A stretch of DNA of 64,000 nucleotides from Pseudomonadales bacterium (lineage in GTDB: Bacteria; Pseudomonadota; Gammaproteobacteria; Pseudomonadales; Ketobacteraceae): the NCBI GenBank assembly GCA_002708905.1, contig PAPM01000025.1, positions 1-64,000 of the forward strand, written 5' to 3'. Below, one piece after another: positions 63,424 through 64,000 of this stretch (position 1 is the first letter of the stretch; every line of letters begins with the position of its first letter). Position numbers and translations under genes: made by a program. A model generated the notes under the pieces. It had not been told where the DNA came from and ran no database searches. It worked only from the letters and a program-made list of their open reading frames with translations.

Positions 63424-63451
63424 GGAGTCAGCGAGGTTATACCCTGACTCC
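63424..63451. terminator. Hairpin between convergent genes, overlapping a stop codon
   Basis: GGAGTCAG (63424-63431) and CTGACTCC (63444-63451) pair across a 12-base loop that holds the stop codon of the DHOD-like gene. No strong T-run is present. Possible shared weak terminator. Confidence 0.4.
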
Positions 63452-64000
63452 GGGGCTGTATGAATAGCTGTCCAGCACCTCCATATAATTTTCCCGCTCA
63501 TAGCCTGCGGGGTTCACTGCATTTTGGTGACTGAGACTGCCTTTGAGCTGTTGCACTGATTCGTACTCTTTGTCTTCCATCCAGTGACTCATGCCACCCA
63601 GAATGTCCTGAATGACGCCCGGCCCGCCCTTCAACAACACACTGCACAGATGCACAACATCGGCACCGGCCAGTAACGCTTTCAACACATCCTGAAAGCC
63701 ATGAAAACCGCCGGTGGCGGCCAGGGTAAACTTAACCTGAGGCCGTAGCAGCGCCAGCCAGCGAATGCGCAGCAGGGTTTCCTGCCAGGAGGAAAGATTC
63801 AACTGGGGTTTGATTTGCAGTGTTTCCAGATCAATATCCGGCTGGTAGAAGCGATTGAACAGGGAAACACCGGCGGCGCCGCTGATTTCAAGCTCAGTAA
63901 CAAAATGCATCAACCCCGTGAACTGGTTGGATAACTTCACGGTACAGGGTATCTGCACAGACTCCACCAGACGCTGCACAATGTGATGGTAGCGTTCTTC
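63437..64000 (-). CDS. Dihydroorotate dehydrogenase-like protein, C-terminal part (cut by window edge)
   Basis: FMN TIM-barrel protein related to class 1 dihydroorotate dehydrogenase; the last 187 residues lie here and the frame runs out of the window. FMN-phosphate-binding segments are visible: TLAATGGFHGFQDVLKALLA, GADVVHLCSVLLKGGPGVIQ and the family-specific C-terminus ENYMEVLDSY. These stand-alone DHOD-like proteins are distinct from PyrD, and their substrate is not settled. Confidence 0.88.
   Translation of the reverse strand, partial: EERYHHIVQRLVESVQIPCTVKLSNQFTGLMHFVTELEISGAAGVSLFNRFYQPDIDLETLQIKPQLNLSSWQETLLRIRWLALLRPQVKFTLAATGGFHGFQDVLKALLAGADVVHLCSVLLKGGPGVIQDILGGMSHWMEDKEYESVQQLKGSLSHQNAVNPAGYERENYMEVLDSYSYSPGVRV

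Overview
The window reads as chromosome of a gammaproteobacterium, most likely a marine or oil-associated member of the Pseudomonadales/Oceanospirillales (Alcanivorax-, Marinobacter- or Ketobacter-like). The reasons are gene order and gene content; no database search was run. The left 22 kb keeps the pseudomonad order carA-dapB-dnaJ-dnaK-grpE-(hrcA)-recN ... fur-bamE-rnfH ... smpB. The right half carries a wax ester synthase/diacylglycerol acyltransferase, a DUF1302/DUF1329 outer-membrane pair, acyl-CoA enzymes and many esterases, which are typical of lipid and hydrocarbon users. The tmRNA tag (ANDDNYALAA) is the gammaproteobacterial type.

Layout. 1-7.1 kb: minus-strand housekeeping and heat-shock cluster, with sigma32-like promoters before grpE and dnaK, a terminator plus new promoter between dnaK and dnaJ, and a multi-hairpin intergenic repeat between dnaJ and dapB. 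7.2-8.9 kb: recN. 8.9-18.6 kb: accessory insert between recN and fur, made of a secreted tail-collar protein, a sulfotransferase and a translationally coupled 2659-residue surface protein whose C-terminus fuses a GlyGly-CTERM-like sorting signal to a second signal peptide and an outer-membrane beta-barrel. 18.8-22.1 kb: fur, bamE, rnfH, an Na+ symporter and smpB. 22.2-27.3 kb: DoxX and ceramidase-like membrane proteins, then a pectin/arabinan cassette (PL3 pectate lyase, GH43 arabinanase, beta-helix protein; two carry ricin-type lectin domains). 27.4-27.8 kb: ssrA (tmRNA) with promoter and terminator.

27.8-33.3 kb: a catabolic module of molybdopterin oxidoreductase, P450, TetR regulator and SDR. 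Two matching operator-like palindromes sit at the start sites of tetR and the SDR gene. 33.4-41.1 kb: M15 peptidase, a periplasmic xanthine-dehydrogenase-type operon with an unusual repeat-containing membrane protein, two HSL-family hydrolases, a thioesterase and a truncated haemoglobin. 41.4-43.1 kb: a secreted PETase/cutinase-like polyester hydrolase next to a membrane-anchored helical protein. 43.2-53.3 kb: thiolase, Lon-domain protein, a 7TMR-DISM hybrid kinase, WS/DGAT with an unknown partner, an AraC regulator and an acyl-CoA synthetase. 53.3-64 kb: a second DISM hybrid kinase, DUF1329/DUF1302, a secreted unknown, an MFS carrier, a small membrane protein and a partial dihydroorotate-dehydrogenase-like gene.

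The accessory genes fit a cell that attacks polymers and esters outside (pectin, arabinan, polyester), activates and oxidises the products (hydrolases, thioesterase, acyl-CoA ligase, thiolase, P450, Mo enzymes) and stores carbon as wax esters or triacylglycerol (WS/DGAT). That functional link is inference from gene content.
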